Shown: positions 19,088 to 28,435, counted from the stretch's first letter. The stretch is 64,000 nt of DNA from Tannerella forsythia (GCF_003860135.1 NZ_RQYN01000006.1:1-64000), one strand, 5' to 3'. The notes: a model not told the origin generated them from the sequence alone. Numbers and translations: made by a program.

Positions 19088-19351
19088 ACACCTCAGTGCT
19101 TTATATAGCGCCTTCCGACGGATGCAAAACCGGCAGAGCCGTATATTACCGGACACGGCGGATGAACCGCAAAGAACAGTCCGGAACAACGATAGCACCG
19201 GCCGACACTATCCTCAACGAGCAACTTCCGCTCCGTTACACCCGCTTACAAAAGCCTGTTTATTAACACATTTTCATCCTCTTTCAGACAGAACACGAAT
19301 ATAGAATCGGTCTAAAAGAGAGCGTTGGATGTCGTTTTTTTTCATTTATTC
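19088..19351. other. Gap without recognised features
   Basis: No gene, repeat or RNA was recognised between the 21-bp array and the riboswitch promoter. Confidence 0.5.
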
Positions 19352-19382
19352 TTGTCCGATCAGAAAATACTGATTTCCTTTG
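19352..19382 (+). promoter_or_regulatory. Promoter of the riboswitch-controlled butyrate operon
   Basis: TTG at 19352-19354 and TTCCTTTG at 19375-19382 (one mismatch to TAnnTTTG) are separated by 20 bases. Transcription would start near 19389, at the first base of the riboswitch. Confidence 0.5.
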
Positions 19383-19387
19383 CCCCC

Positions 19388-19583
19388 GTCACAGGTGATT
19401 CATCATCCGTTCATGGATGATGGGTTGAAAAGGGAATCCGGTGCGAGTCCGGAACTGTACCCTCAGCTGTAATTTCAGTAGAATGGTTTTGCATTCTTTT
19501 TTGATCACTGTAGCCGCATCAAGGCAACGGGAAGATCGCAAAACCTTGAAAAAGTCAGAAGACCTGCCTGGGCGACTTTTTTT
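19388..19583 (+). promoter_or_regulatory. Cobalamin (B12) riboswitch
   Basis: The conserved elements appear in order: P1 5' strand ACAGGTG (19391), GGGAATCCGGTGCGAGTCC with GGAACTGTACC (19432-19461), AGCTGTAA (19465), CACTG (19506), GGGAAGATC (19529) and GTCAGAAGACCTGCCT (19554-19569). A U8 tract follows at 19577, after GCCC/GGGC arms that extend P1, so ligand binding may itself create a terminator. Another hairpin (AAAAAGTC/GACTTTTT) would compete with P1, so the sign of control is not settled by reading. The next gene on the strand is abfD, 270 bases on. Confidence 0.92.
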
Positions 19584-19852
19584 CATTCTTGGGGAATAGG
19601 GAATGGAAAAGACTGCAACGTATTTAAATAGATGTAATTGATAGATCTATTGCGAGAAGACAGGTTCGTGGTGTGTACACGAGGTCTTCGAAGGGATGTG
19701 TAACGCAACAGACCTTGTTCTGTGTCGACGTAAAGAAGTGGCGCGTCGTTCCGGAATCGGTATGGGGGGCGAAGTATATCCTTTTTGTTCTTCTTCGCAA
19801 TGGAAACATTGGGCAAACCGGACATTTTTTTAACTTATAAAAAGAAATATAC
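19584..19852 (+). promoter_or_regulatory. Structured 5' leader between the B12 riboswitch and abfD
   Basis: The 269 bases hold at least two further hairpins: GAAGAC...TCGTG/CACGA...GTCTTC (19656-19689) and ACAGA/TCTGT around 19708-19726. A 45-codon frame (19696-19833) overlaps the second hairpin; it is Cys/Arg/Trp-rich, matches nothing recognised and is not called. A second control element or mRNA processing site is possible. Confidence 0.4.
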
Positions 19853-21313
19853 ATGAAGACAAGAGAAGAGTACGTGGAAAGCCTCAGGAAGCTGAATCTG
19901 AAGGTTTATTTTATGGGTGAACGGATTCATAATCCGGTCGATCATCCGGTAATCAGGCCGTCGCTCAACTCCATCGCCATGACGTATGAATTGGCCGAAA
20001 TGGAGGAATACAAGGATATTATGACGGCGACATCGAACCTGACCGGCAAAACGGTCAATCGGTTCTGCCATCTGCATCAAAGCCCCGAAGACTTGAAAAA
20101 CAAAGTAAAAATGCAACGCCTGCTCGGACAAAAGACAGCCAGTTGCTTCCAGCGATGCGTCGGAATGGACGCCTTCAATGCCATCTATTCAACGACCTAC
20201 GAGATGGATCAAGCCCTCGGCACGGAATACCACAAACGCTTTGTGGAATACATGAAATATGTACAGGATAACGACCTCGTCGTCGATGGAGCGATGACCG
20301 ACCCGAAAGGCGACCGGAGTCTCTCGCCATCGCAACAGGAAGACCCCGATCTATACGTTCATATCAACGAAGTAAGACCCGACGGCATCGTGGTGACGGG
20401 TGCCAAAGCCCACCAGACGGGAGCCGTAAACTCGCACGAGCATCTGATCATGCCGACGATCGCTATGAAAGAAGCCGACGCCGACTACGCCGTATCGTTT
20501 GCCATCGAAAGCGATGCCGAAGGAATCACGATGATCTACGGCCGCCAGTCGTGCGACACGCGCAAGATGGAAGAAGGCGCCGATATCGACCTCGGCAATC
20601 CGATGTTCGGAGGACACGAAGCGCTCGTCGTATTCGACCATGTATTCGTCCCGAACGAACGGGTATTCATGTGTAAGGAATATCAGTTTGCCGGTATGAT
20701 GGTCGAACGTTTCGCCGGGTATCACCGCCAGTCGTACGGAGGATGCAAGGTCGGTGTGGGCGATGTCCTGATCGGTGCGGCCGCCCTGGCTGCCGATTAT
20801 AACGGCGTACCCAAAGCCTCGCATATCAAAGATAAACTCATTGAGATGATTCACCTGAACGAGACGTTATATGCCTGTGGGATCGCTTGCTCGTCGGAAG
20901 GTGTAAAGATGCCGGCCGGGAATTATATGATCGACCTGCTGCTGGCCAATGTCTGCAAACAGAATGTAACCCGTTTCCCGTACGAAATCACCCGTCTGGC
21001 CGAAGATATTGCCGGAGGACTGATGGTCACCATGCCCTCGGAACGAGACTTGCACTCGAAAGAAACGGGCGATATCGTCCGCAAATATCTGGCCGGCGCA
21101 AAAGGAAAAGACACCACCAACCGGATGCGCATTCTGCGTCTGATCGAGAATTTAACTTTGGGGACAGCCGCCGTCGGCTATCGTACGGAGTCGCTGCACG
21201 GAGCCGGATCGCCGCAAGCGCAACGCATCATGATTGCGCGTCAAGGCGATTTGGAAGCCAAGAAGAAAATGGCGCGTACCATCGCCCGCATCGACGAATC
21301 ATTAGATCAATAA
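19853..21313 (+). CDS. abfD: 4-hydroxybutyryl-CoA dehydratase / vinylacetyl-CoA isomerase
   Basis: 486 residues. It dehydrates 4-hydroxybutyryl-CoA and isomerises the product to crotonyl-CoA by a ketyl-radical mechanism using FAD and a [4Fe-4S] cluster. The four cluster ligands known from the Clostridium aminobutyricum enzyme are present in register: Cys98 and Cys102 (TASCFQRCVG), His291 and Cys298 (YHRQSYGGCK). It is the first gene of the butyrate operon behind the B12 riboswitch and its leader. A NifU-like gene follows after four bases. The enzyme is oxygen-sensitive, so the organism is anaerobic (inference). Confidence 0.96.
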   Translation: MKTREEYVESLRKLNLKVYFMGERIHNPVDHPVIRPSLNSIAMTYELAEMEEYKDIMTATSNLTGKTVNRFCHLHQSPEDLKNKVKMQRLLGQKTASCFQRCVGMDAFNAIYSTTYEMDQALGTEYHKRFVEYMKYVQDNDLVVDGAMTDPKGDRSLSPSQQEDPDLYVHINEVRPDGIVVTGAKAHQTGAVNSHEHLIMPTIAMKEADADYAVSFAIESDAEGITMIYGRQSCDTRKMEEGADIDLGNPMFGGHEALVVFDHVFVPNERVFMCKEYQFAGMMVERFAGYHRQSYGGCKVGVGDVLIGAAALAADYNGVPKASHIKDKLIEMIHLNETLYACGIACSSEGVKMPAGNYMIDLLLANVCKQNVTRFPYEITRLAEDIAGGLMVTMPSERDLHSKETGDIVRKYLAGAKGKDTTNRMRILRLIENLTLGTAAVGYRTESLHGAGSPQAQRIMIARQGDLEAKKKMARTIARIDESLDQ

Positions 21314-21317
21314 GAAC

Positions 21318-21623
21318 GTGAAGGAAACGGAACGATTCATCGAAAAAGAGGCCGTCACTGCCGTGCTGCGCGAGAAGATCAGTCCTCTCCTGCGCAGTCA
21401 CGGAGGTGATTTGACCTTGACGGGGATCTCCCGGTCGGTCGTCAAAGTGTCTTTCACCGGAGCCTGCCAATATTGTCCTTCGGCCTGCGAAACGCTCGAA
21501 CACGTCGTGCAGAAAATCCTTCGCGAAACGCTGGGCGACGAAACGATCCGGGTGGAAACCGACTATGGCGTCAGTGAGGCACTGCTCGATGAAGCCAAAC
21601 GGATTCTTCGGAAAACCCATTAA
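21318..21623 (+). CDS. NifU C-terminal-like iron-sulfur scaffold protein
   Basis: 101 residues, a single NifU C-terminal domain: LLRSHGGDLTLTG, VKVSFTGAC and the cluster-binding CQYC with a further Cys (PSAC) after it. Such proteins assemble or carry Fe-S clusters. Its place four bases after abfD and 13 before the CoA-transferase gene suggests it loads the [4Fe-4S] cluster of AbfD (inference). A small NifU-type gene in a butyrate cluster next to AbfD is also known in P. gingivalis. The start codon is GTG at 21318. Confidence 0.85.
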   Translation: MKETERFIEKEAVTAVLREKISPLLRSHGGDLTLTGISRSVVKVSFTGACQYCPSACETLEHVVQKILRETLGDETIRVETDYGVSEALLDEAKRILRKTH

Positions 21624-21636
21624 TCGAATATAACAA

Positions 21637-22929
21637 ATGGAATGGAAAACAACCTATCGTAACAAAATCGTCTCGGCCGATGAAGCTGTCAGGCGTATCC
21701 GCGATAACGAATGGGTATCGTTGGGACATGCCGCCGGAGTACCGCAGCGATGTGTCGATGCCCTGATACGGAACTATAAATGGTTTAAAAACGTCAGCAT
21801 TTACCACATGCTCGTCTTGGGCGAAGCAAAATATACGGAACCCGGGATGGAAGAAGCTTTCCGCCATGTCGCCAGTTTTATCGGGGCGAATACGCGGGCT
21901 GCGATCAAAGAGAAGCGAGTCGATTTTCTTCCGGCTTTTCTCTCGGAAGTGCCCCGGATGATGCGTGAGCGACTGCTTCCTGTCGATGTCGCCATCGTAC
22001 AGCTCTCACCTCCCGACGAGGACGGGAATTGCAGCTTCGGCATATCGTCCGACTATTCGAAGCCATCGACCGAGCATGCGCGGTTAGTGATCGGCGAAAT
22101 CAACGAGCAGATGCCGTATATCGGAGGAGACAACCTGATTCATCTGTCGAAGCTCGACTATATCGTGGAGGCCGACTATCCGCTTTATACGATTGCGCCT
22201 CCTCGCATCACCGAAGTAGAAGAAGCCATCGGAAGAAACTGTGCCACGCTGATCGAGGACGGAGCAACGCTTCAGTTGGGTATCGGCGCGATTCCGGACG
22301 CCGTGCTTCTTTTCCTGAAAGACAAGAAAGATTTGGGCATTCATTCGGAAATGTTCTCGGACGGGGTGCTGGAGCTGGTCAAAAGCGGCGTAATCAACGG
22401 AAAAGCGAAAACGCTACATCCGAATAAGATGGTGGCAACATTCTTGATGGGAACGCAGGCGCTGTATGACTTTTTAAATCACAACCCGGACGTGGAGATG
22501 TATCCGTCCGATTATGTGAACGATCCTCGAGTGATCGCGCAGAACGACCGGATGATCAGTATTAATAGTTGTATCTCGGTCGATCTTGCCGGACAGGTGG
22601 CATCCGAAAGCATCGGCTTGCAACAAATCAGCGGCACGGGAGGTCAGGTCGACTATGTACGTGGCAGCAATTGGTCGAAAGGAGGAAAAAGCATCATGGC
22701 GATGCCTTCGACGGCGAAAAACGGCACAGCCTCCCGCATCGTAGCCACACTGACCGAGGGCACCACCGTCACGACCTCTCGCAACGACGTGGATTATGTC
22801 GTAACCGAGTACGGGATCGCCCGTCTGAAAGGCTTATCGCTCCGTGAGCGCGCCAAGGCGTTAATCAAGATTGCTCATCCCGATTTCAGGGAAGAATTGG
22901 AAGCATTTTATCAACAACGATTTCATTAA
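21637..22929 (+). CDS. abfT: 4-hydroxybutyrate CoA-transferase
   Basis: 430 residues, two-domain family I-type acetyl-CoA hydrolase/transferase. It moves CoA from acetyl-CoA (or butyryl-CoA) to 4-hydroxybutyrate. Seen: PQRCVDALI near the start, a GIGAIPDAVL loop, DLGIHSEMFSDG (with the catalytic Glu) and GTGGQVDYVRGS, then the C-terminal YGIARLKG. Its use of butyryl-CoA as donor would also release butyrate and close the pathway. It is cotranscribed with its neighbours (13 bases from the NifU-like gene, 31 to the next). Confidence 0.92.
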   Translation: MEWKTTYRNKIVSADEAVRRIRDNEWVSLGHAAGVPQRCVDALIRNYKWFKNVSIYHMLVLGEAKYTEPGMEEAFRHVASFIGANTRAAIKEKRVDFLPAFLSEVPRMMRERLLPVDVAIVQLSPPDEDGNCSFGISSDYSKPSTEHARLVIGEINEQMPYIGGDNLIHLSKLDYIVEADYPLYTIAPPRITEVEEAIGRNCATLIEDGATLQLGIGAIPDAVLLFLKDKKDLGIHSEMFSDGVLELVKSGVINGKAKTLHPNKMVATFLMGTQALYDFLNHNPDVEMYPSDYVNDPRVIAQNDRMISINSCISVDLAGQVASESIGLQQISGTGGQVDYVRGSNWSKGGKSIMAMPSTAKNGTASRIVATLTEGTTVTTSRNDVDYVVTEYGIARLKGLSLRERAKALIKIAHPDFREELEAFYQQRFH

Positions 22930-22960
22930 GTCCGATACGTATCATCCAAATATTACGAAT

Positions 22961-24076
22961 ATGCAACTATTCAAATTAAAAACAACGATTCACCGATTCG
23001 AAACGTTCGGTGATTTTGCGAAGGCATTTGCCCTCGGCGAGAATGATCTTGTTATTACCAACGAGTTTCTGTATGAACCGTACATGAAATCGTGTAATCT
23101 TCCCTGCCGATTTATCATGCAGGAGAAGTACGGCTTGGGAGAACCTTCGGACGAAATGATGAACCGTATGCTGAAAGAAGTAGCGAACCTGCCTTATACG
23201 CGCGTCATTGCCATCGGAGGCGGCACGGTGATCGACATCTCGAAGCTCTTCGTGCTGCAAGGCCTCAACGACATATCGGATGCGTTCGACCGTAAGATTC
23301 CGCTTATCAAAGAGAAACAACTGGTCATCGTTCCTACGACTTGCGGAACGGGCAGCGAAGTAACGAATCTCTCCATTGCCGAAATCAAAAGCCGTCATAC
23401 GAAAATGGGACTGGCCGACGATACGATTCTGGCCGACGACGCTGTTATCCTGCCGGAATTACTGAGAGGACTGCCGTTCAAGTTCTATGCGTGCAGTGCT
23501 ATTGACGCGTTGATACATGCCATCGAATCCTATGTTTCTCCCAAAGCGAACCCGTACACGCGGATTTTCAGCGAGGCCGCCTGGAACATCATCCTCGATG
23601 TGTTCCGGAAGATTGCAGCCAAAGGACAGGACTACCGTTTCGAGAAAATGGGCGAGATGATCATGGCCAGTAACTTCGCGGGGATCGCTTTCGGGAATGC
23701 CGGGGTAGGTGCCGTACATGCGCTCTCGTATCCGCTCGGAGGCACGTATCATGTGCCGCATGGCGAAGCGAATTACCAGTTCTTTACCGAAGTATTCAAA
23801 ACATATCAGGCAAAGAATCCGGAAGGAAGCATCGCGGAACTGAACCGAAAGATAGGGGAACAACTCAACTGTAGCCCGGGAGAAGTATTTCAGGAGTTAG
23901 ACAAGTTGCTGGGTTGTCTGATCGAGAAGCGGCCACTCCGGGAATACGGTATGAAACCCGAAGAAATAAAAGGCTTCGCCGAATCGGTCATGAAAACACA
24001 GCAACGTTTATTAGTCAATAATTACGTGGCACTCACACAAGACGAAATAGCAACCATTTATCAAACGTTATACTAA
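22961..24076 (+). CDS. 4hbD: NAD-dependent 4-hydroxybutyrate dehydrogenase
   Basis: 371 residues, iron-containing alcohol dehydrogenase family. It reduces succinate semialdehyde to 4-hydroxybutyrate. Seen: the nucleotide loop AIGGGTVIDISK, PTTCGTGSEVT, and the metal ligands in DALIHAIESYVS and HALSYPLGGTYHVPHGEAN. An in-frame ATG 30 codons upstream lies inside abfT, so the start at 22961 was taken, giving the length of the P. gingivalis enzyme. It sits between abfT and sucD. Confidence 0.93.
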   Translation: MQLFKLKTTIHRFETFGDFAKAFALGENDLVITNEFLYEPYMKSCNLPCRFIMQEKYGLGEPSDEMMNRMLKEVANLPYTRVIAIGGGTVIDISKLFVLQGLNDISDAFDRKIPLIKEKQLVIVPTTCGTGSEVTNLSIAEIKSRHTKMGLADDTILADDAVILPELLRGLPFKFYACSAIDALIHAIESYVSPKANPYTRIFSEAAWNIILDVFRKIAAKGQDYRFEKMGEMIMASNFAGIAFGNAGVGAVHALSYPLGGTYHVPHGEANYQFFTEVFKTYQAKNPEGSIAELNRKIGEQLNCSPGEVFQELDKLLGCLIEKRPLREYGMKPEEIKGFAESVMKTQQRLLVNNYVALTQDEIATIYQTLY

Positions 24077-24088
24077 ATCATCAACACT

Positions 24089-25447
24089 ATGGAAATTAAA
24101 GAAATGATTGCTCTCGCCCGTGCGGCACAGAAAGAGTATCAGGAAAGATTTAATCAGGACACGGTCGACGAAGTCGTAAAAGCAGCGACCAAAGTCGTGT
24201 ATGACCGCGCCGAATTATTGGCTCGGATGGCAATCGACGAAACGCAAATGGGTGTGTACGAACACAAGGTAGCCAAAAACAGAAACAAGGCGAAAGGCGT
24301 ATGGAGTAACCTGCAAGGCAAAAAATCGATGGGCGTCATGGAAATCGATGACCAAACAGGGCTGATCAAAATCGCCAAACCCGTAGGGGTCGTTGCGGCC
24401 ATCACGCCGATGACGAACCCGATTGTAACGCCGATGGCTAATATCGCTTTCGCGTTGAAGACGAAGAATGCCATCATCGTTGCGCCGCACCCGAAGGCAA
24501 AGGATTGCTCCGCCTACACCGTCAACAAAATAATCGAGACCTTGCGCAATTTCCATGTGCCTCAGGGACTGATCCAGATTATTGAAGAGCCGAGCATCGA
24601 AAAAACACAGGAACTGATGGCTTCCGTCGATGTAGTAGTGGCTACGGGAGGAATGCAGATGGTACATTCGGCCTATTCGTCGGGAAAACCGTCGTTCGGC
24701 GTAGGGGCCGGCAACGTACAGGTGATCTTGGACCGTTACATCGATTATGATGAAGCGGCCGACAAGATTATCACGGGGCGTGCTTTCGATAACGGTATCA
24801 TCTGTTCGGGCGAGCAGAGCTTCATCTATCATGCGAAAGATAAACAAGAAGTTTTTGAATCTTTCGTAAAGCACGGTGCATATTTCGTACCCGAAGAAGA
24901 CCGTGAGAAAGTAGTGAATGCCATCTTTAACGACGGCGCCATTTGTCGTGACATTGTTGGGCAGAGTGTCGAAATGATCAGCCGCAAAGCAGGCATCTCC
25001 GTCCCCGAAGGAACAAGGGTGCTAGTCGTGCAGGCTCACGGAGTCGGCAAGGCGGATATGATATGTAAAGAAAAGATGTGTCCCGTCATGGCCTGCTTCC
25101 CTTACAACTATTTTGAAGAAGCCATTGATATTGCCAAAACAAACCTGAACCTCGAAGGTAGTGGTCATACGGCAGGTATCCATTCGAACGATCAGGCCAA
25201 TATTATCAAAGCCGGAATGGAAATCTCCGTCTCGCGCCTGATTGTCAATGCGCCTTGCTCCATCACAGCCGGCGGGTCGATTCAGAATGGATTGTCCGTG
25301 ACTACCACGCTCGGATGCGGAAGCTGGGGAAATAACTCCATCTCGGAAAACTTTACGTACAAACATTTGCTCAATATCACGCGCGTGGCACAAGTCTCAC
25401 CGCATATTCAGGTACCGACCGACGATGAAATCTGGGCGATGAAATAA
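24089..25447 (+). CDS. sucD: CoA-acylating succinate-semialdehyde dehydrogenase
   Basis: 452 residues, aldehyde dehydrogenase fold of the CoA-dependent AdhE/SucD type. It reduces succinyl-CoA to succinate semialdehyde with NAD(P)H and is the entry step of the pathway here. The catalytic Cys is Cys239 in NGIICSGEQS; the nucleotide-binding region ITPMTNPIVTPMANIAFALK (residues ~105-124) and VGAGNVQ are also seen. It lies 12 bases after 4hbD and 23 before bcd. Confidence 0.94.
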   Translation: MEIKEMIALARAAQKEYQERFNQDTVDEVVKAATKVVYDRAELLARMAIDETQMGVYEHKVAKNRNKAKGVWSNLQGKKSMGVMEIDDQTGLIKIAKPVGVVAAITPMTNPIVTPMANIAFALKTKNAIIVAPHPKAKDCSAYTVNKIIETLRNFHVPQGLIQIIEEPSIEKTQELMASVDVVVATGGMQMVHSAYSSGKPSFGVGAGNVQVILDRYIDYDEAADKIITGRAFDNGIICSGEQSFIYHAKDKQEVFESFVKHGAYFVPEEDREKVVNAIFNDGAICRDIVGQSVEMISRKAGISVPEGTRVLVVQAHGVGKADMICKEKMCPVMACFPYNYFEEAIDIAKTNLNLEGSGHTAGIHSNDQANIIKAGMEISVSRLIVNAPCSITAGGSIQNGLSVTTTLGCGSWGNNSISENFTYKHLLNITRVAQVSPHIQVPTDDEIWAMK

Positions 25448-25470
25448 AATCAACAGATCAAGATAAATGT

Positions 25471-26619
25471 ATGGATTTTAATCAGACACGTGAGGAGGCC
25501 TTGTTCCTCCAGATGATTCGCGCCTTTGCCGAGAAAGAGGTGAAACCGCTGGCTGCCGAAATAGATGAGCAGGAGCGTTTCCCGATAGAAACCGTGCGTA
25601 AGATGGGGAAGATCGGGCTGATGGGCATTCCTTTTCCGGTGGAGTACGGCGGAGCGGGAGCCACGAATCAGATGTATTCCATGGCGGTCGAAGAACTGTC
25701 GAAAGTATGTGCTACTACGGGAGTTGTACTATCGGCGCATACGTCGCTGTGCACCGCCCCAATCTACGAGCACGGAACCGAAGAGCAGAAGAAAAAGTAT
25801 CTGCCCAAACTCTGCTCGGGCGAGTGGATCGGCGCCTTCGGGCTAACCGAGCCGAATGCCGGAACGGATGCAGCCGCGCAGCAAACCTTCGCCGAGGAGG
25901 AAGACGATCACTACATCCTTAACGGGAATAAAATATTTATCACCAATGCCGAGTATGCCCATGTATATGTCATCTTCGCCATGACCGATAAAAGTCTTGG
26001 CACGAAAGGTATCACGGCTTTCATCGTAGAAAAGGGTATGCCCGGGTTCAGCATTGGAAAGAAGGAATTGAAAATGGGGATTCGGGGGTCGGCCACATGC
26101 GAACTGATCTTTGAGCATTGCATCGTTCCGAAGGAGAATATGCTCGGTACCGTAGGCAACGGTTTTAAGATTGCGATGAAGACACTCGACGGAGGACGTA
26201 TTGGGATTGCTTCGCAAGCACTGGGCATTGCGCAGGGCGCCATGGACGAAACGGTAAAATACGTGACCGAAAGAAAGCAGTTCGGTAAGTCCATCGGTCA
26301 GTTTCAGAACACGCAGTTCCAGCTCGCCGATTTAGCGACGCGCATCGAAGCGGCTCGCCTGCTGGTACGAAAGGCCTCGTGGAAAAAAGATCAAAAGATG
26401 AATTATACAATGGACTCGGCCATGGCCAAGCTGTATTGTGCCGAGGTAGCGATGGATATGACCATCAAGGCCGTCCAGTATCATGGCGGATATGGTTATA
26501 CCCGCGAATATCCGGTAGAACGGATGATGCGTGACGCGAAGATTACCGAGATTTACGAAGGCACATCCGAAGTACAGCGACTTGTGATTGCCTCCAACCT
26601 GTTAAAAAAGAAAAAATAG
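25471..26619 (+). CDS. bcd: Butyryl-CoA dehydrogenase
   Basis: 382 residues, FAD-dependent acyl-CoA dehydrogenase that in fermenters runs as crotonyl-CoA reductase. Seen: AFGLTEPNAGTDA (FAD/substrate loop), the ITNAEYAHVYVIFA region, GRIGIASQALGIAQGA, YHGGYGYTREYPVERMMRD and the catalytic Glu of IYEGTSEVQR near residue 368. etfB starts four bases later, etfA after that. The Bcd-EtfAB set can bifurcate electrons, reducing ferredoxin together with crotonyl-CoA; whether this one does is inference. Confidence 0.94.
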   Translation: MDFNQTREEALFLQMIRAFAEKEVKPLAAEIDEQERFPIETVRKMGKIGLMGIPFPVEYGGAGATNQMYSMAVEELSKVCATTGVVLSAHTSLCTAPIYEHGTEEQKKKYLPKLCSGEWIGAFGLTEPNAGTDAAAQQTFAEEEDDHYILNGNKIFITNAEYAHVYVIFAMTDKSLGTKGITAFIVEKGMPGFSIGKKELKMGIRGSATCELIFEHCIVPKENMLGTVGNGFKIAMKTLDGGRIGIASQALGIAQGAMDETVKYVTERKQFGKSIGQFQNTQFQLADLATRIEAARLLVRKASWKKDQKMNYTMDSAMAKLYCAEVAMDMTIKAVQYHGGYGYTREYPVERMMRDAKITEIYEGTSEVQRLVIASNLLKKKK

Positions 26620-26623
26620 TACT

Positions 26624-27406
26624 ATGAATATCGTTGTTTGTATCAAACAAGTTCCGGATACGACGGAAATCAAGCTCGACCCTGTGAAAGGAACGCTTAT
26701 CCGCGACGGGGTGCCGAGCATCATGAACCCGGACGACAAGTGCGGACTGGAACAGGCCTTGCTCCTGAAAGACAAGTTCGGGGCACATGTTACGGTCCTT
26801 ACGATGGGACCACCGCAGGCCGAAGCGATTCTTCGCGAGGCATACGCCATGGGCGCAGACCGTGCCATCCTGCTTAGCGACCGAAAATTCGGCGGTGCCG
26901 ATACGTGGGCGACATCCTACACGTTGGCTGCCGCTCTGCGAAACATCCCTTTCGATGTCATCTTCTCCGGAAGGCAGGCGATTGACGGCGACACGGCTCA
27001 GGTAGGCCCCCAGATTGCCGAGCATCTCGGATTGCCGCAGGTTACCTATGTAGAACACGTGGAATATGACGGAAACGAGACGTTCACCGTCACCAAAAGC
27101 ACGGAAGAAGGGTACGAGATACTCGAAGTCGGACAGCCTTGCCTGTTCACCGTTATTTCGGCAGCCGAGCCGCCGCGCTATATGAATGTACGACTCATCA
27201 TGACGGCCTACGAGCGGGAAATTGAAGTGTGGGGCTTCGATCACATCCGTGTGGACGCAGAACAGATCGGCCTCAAAGGCTCCCCGACGAGGGTGGCCAA
27301 ATCGTTCACCAAGGGAGCGAAGGCGATGGGAGCGCTGCATGAAGTATCTCCCGAAGAAGGCGCACAGATTATTTTTGAGAAGTTGCAGGAAAAATTCATC
27401 ATCTAA
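26624..27406 (+). CDS. etfB: Electron transfer flavoprotein, beta subunit
   Basis: 260 residues. It starts MNIVVCIKQVPDTTEIKLD and shows NPDDKCGLEQAL, the ADRAILLSDRKFGGADTWAT stretch (residues ~84-103) and GRQAIDGDTAQVGP, which are standard EtfB marks. With EtfA it passes electrons from NADH to Bcd. It is four bases behind bcd and 21 before etfA, the same order as in clostridial butyrate operons. Confidence 0.95.
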   Translation: MNIVVCIKQVPDTTEIKLDPVKGTLIRDGVPSIMNPDDKCGLEQALLLKDKFGAHVTVLTMGPPQAEAILREAYAMGADRAILLSDRKFGGADTWATSYTLAAALRNIPFDVIFSGRQAIDGDTAQVGPQIAEHLGLPQVTYVEHVEYDGNETFTVTKSTEEGYEILEVGQPCLFTVISAAEPPRYMNVRLIMTAYEREIEVWGFDHIRVDAEQIGLKGSPTRVAKSFTKGAKAMGALHEVSPEEGAQIIFEKLQEKFII

Positions 27407-27427
27407 CCCCGCTATTGTGATTACATC

Positions 27428-28435
27428 ATGAACAAGGAAGAATATAAAGGAATCTTCGTCTTTGCCGAACAACGGGAAGGCGAAATCAAGAACGTTGCTT
27501 TTGAACTGATCGGAAAAGCACGCGAGTTGGCCGAGGCTGTGGGCGAAGACGTCACGGCGCTGTTGCTCGGCGATCAAGTATCCCCCTTGGCACAGAGCCT
27601 GATCGAGGCGGGTGCCGACAGGGTGCTGATCATCGACTCGCCCGAACTGAAAGATTATCTGACGGAGCCTTACACGCAAGCCGTTACCCACCTGATCCGG
27701 ACCTACAAGCCGGAAGTCCTGCTTATCGGAGCATCGACGATCGGGCGCGATTTGGGGCCGCGTGTCTCGGCACGAGTAAGGACCGGGCTTACGGCCGACT
27801 GTACGGCGCTGGCCGTTTCGGACGACCGTGACCTGCTGATGACACGCCCTGCGTTCGGCGGAAATCTGATGGCGACGATTGTCTGCAAGGAGCATCGTCC
27901 GCAGATATCGACCGTTCGTCCCGGAGTGATGCGTCGCCGGCCGGCCGACAAGAGCCGCACAGGAGAGATCGTAAACGTAGACATGCAGTTTGATACCTCG
28001 GCGTTCAAGGTGCGTTTGGTCAGAAAAGAAAAGAAACCAAAGAGTCTGATAGATATTACCGAAGCGAAAATCTTGGTATCCGGCGGGCGGGGCGTAGGCA
28101 GCAAGGATGGTTTTTCATTGCTCGAAGGGCTGGCTTCGTGCATTCGCGCGGAGGTTTCCTCGTCACGCGCGATGGTCGATGCCGGCTTGATCGATCATGA
28201 AAGACAGGTCGGACAGACGGGCAAAACCGTTCGCCCCGACGTGTATTTCGCCTGCGGCATATCGGGTGCCATCCAGCATCTGGCAGGTATGGAAGAATCG
28301 GACTACATCATTGCCATCAACAAAGACAAGTTCGCGCCGATCTTCCACGTGGCCGACCTCGGTATCGTGGCCGACCTGACAAAGGTCGTGCCGTTACTTA
28401 CCCAGAAGCTGCAAAAGGCTCAGATGAAAACGTAA
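27428..28435 (+). CDS. etfA: Electron transfer flavoprotein, alpha subunit
   Basis: 335 residues. The C-terminal FAD-binding domain is clear: [45 protein letters not shown] and IIAINKD. It is the last gene of the butyrate operon; a strong hairpin follows 29 bases after the stop and the next gene is convergent. Confidence 0.95.
   Translation: MNKEEYKGIFVFAEQREGEIKNVAFELIGKARELAEAVGEDVTALLLGDQVSPLAQSLIEAGADRVLIIDSPELKDYLTEPYTQAVTHLIRTYKPEVLLIGASTIGRDLGPRVSARVRTGLTADCTALAVSDDRDLLMTRPAFGGNLMATIVCKEHRPQISTVRPGVMRRRPADKSRTGEIVNVDMQFDTSAFKVRLVRKEKKPKSLIDITEAKILVSGGRGVGSKDGFSLLEGLASCIRAEVSSSRAMVDAGLIDHERQVGQTGKTVRPDVYFACGISGAIQHLAGMEESDYIIAINKDKFAPIFHVADLGIVADLTKVVPLLTQKLQKAQMKT

Noticed and set aside
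18647-19108. Open frames through the 21-bp array giving heptad-repeat proteins on both strands
   Set aside because: A 21-bp period keeps frames open by itself; the only start on the plus strand is TTG inside another repeat, and several frames look equally good.
19696-19833. 45-codon frame in the riboswitch leader
   Set aside because: It overlaps a hairpin and matches nothing recognised; more likely non-coding leader.
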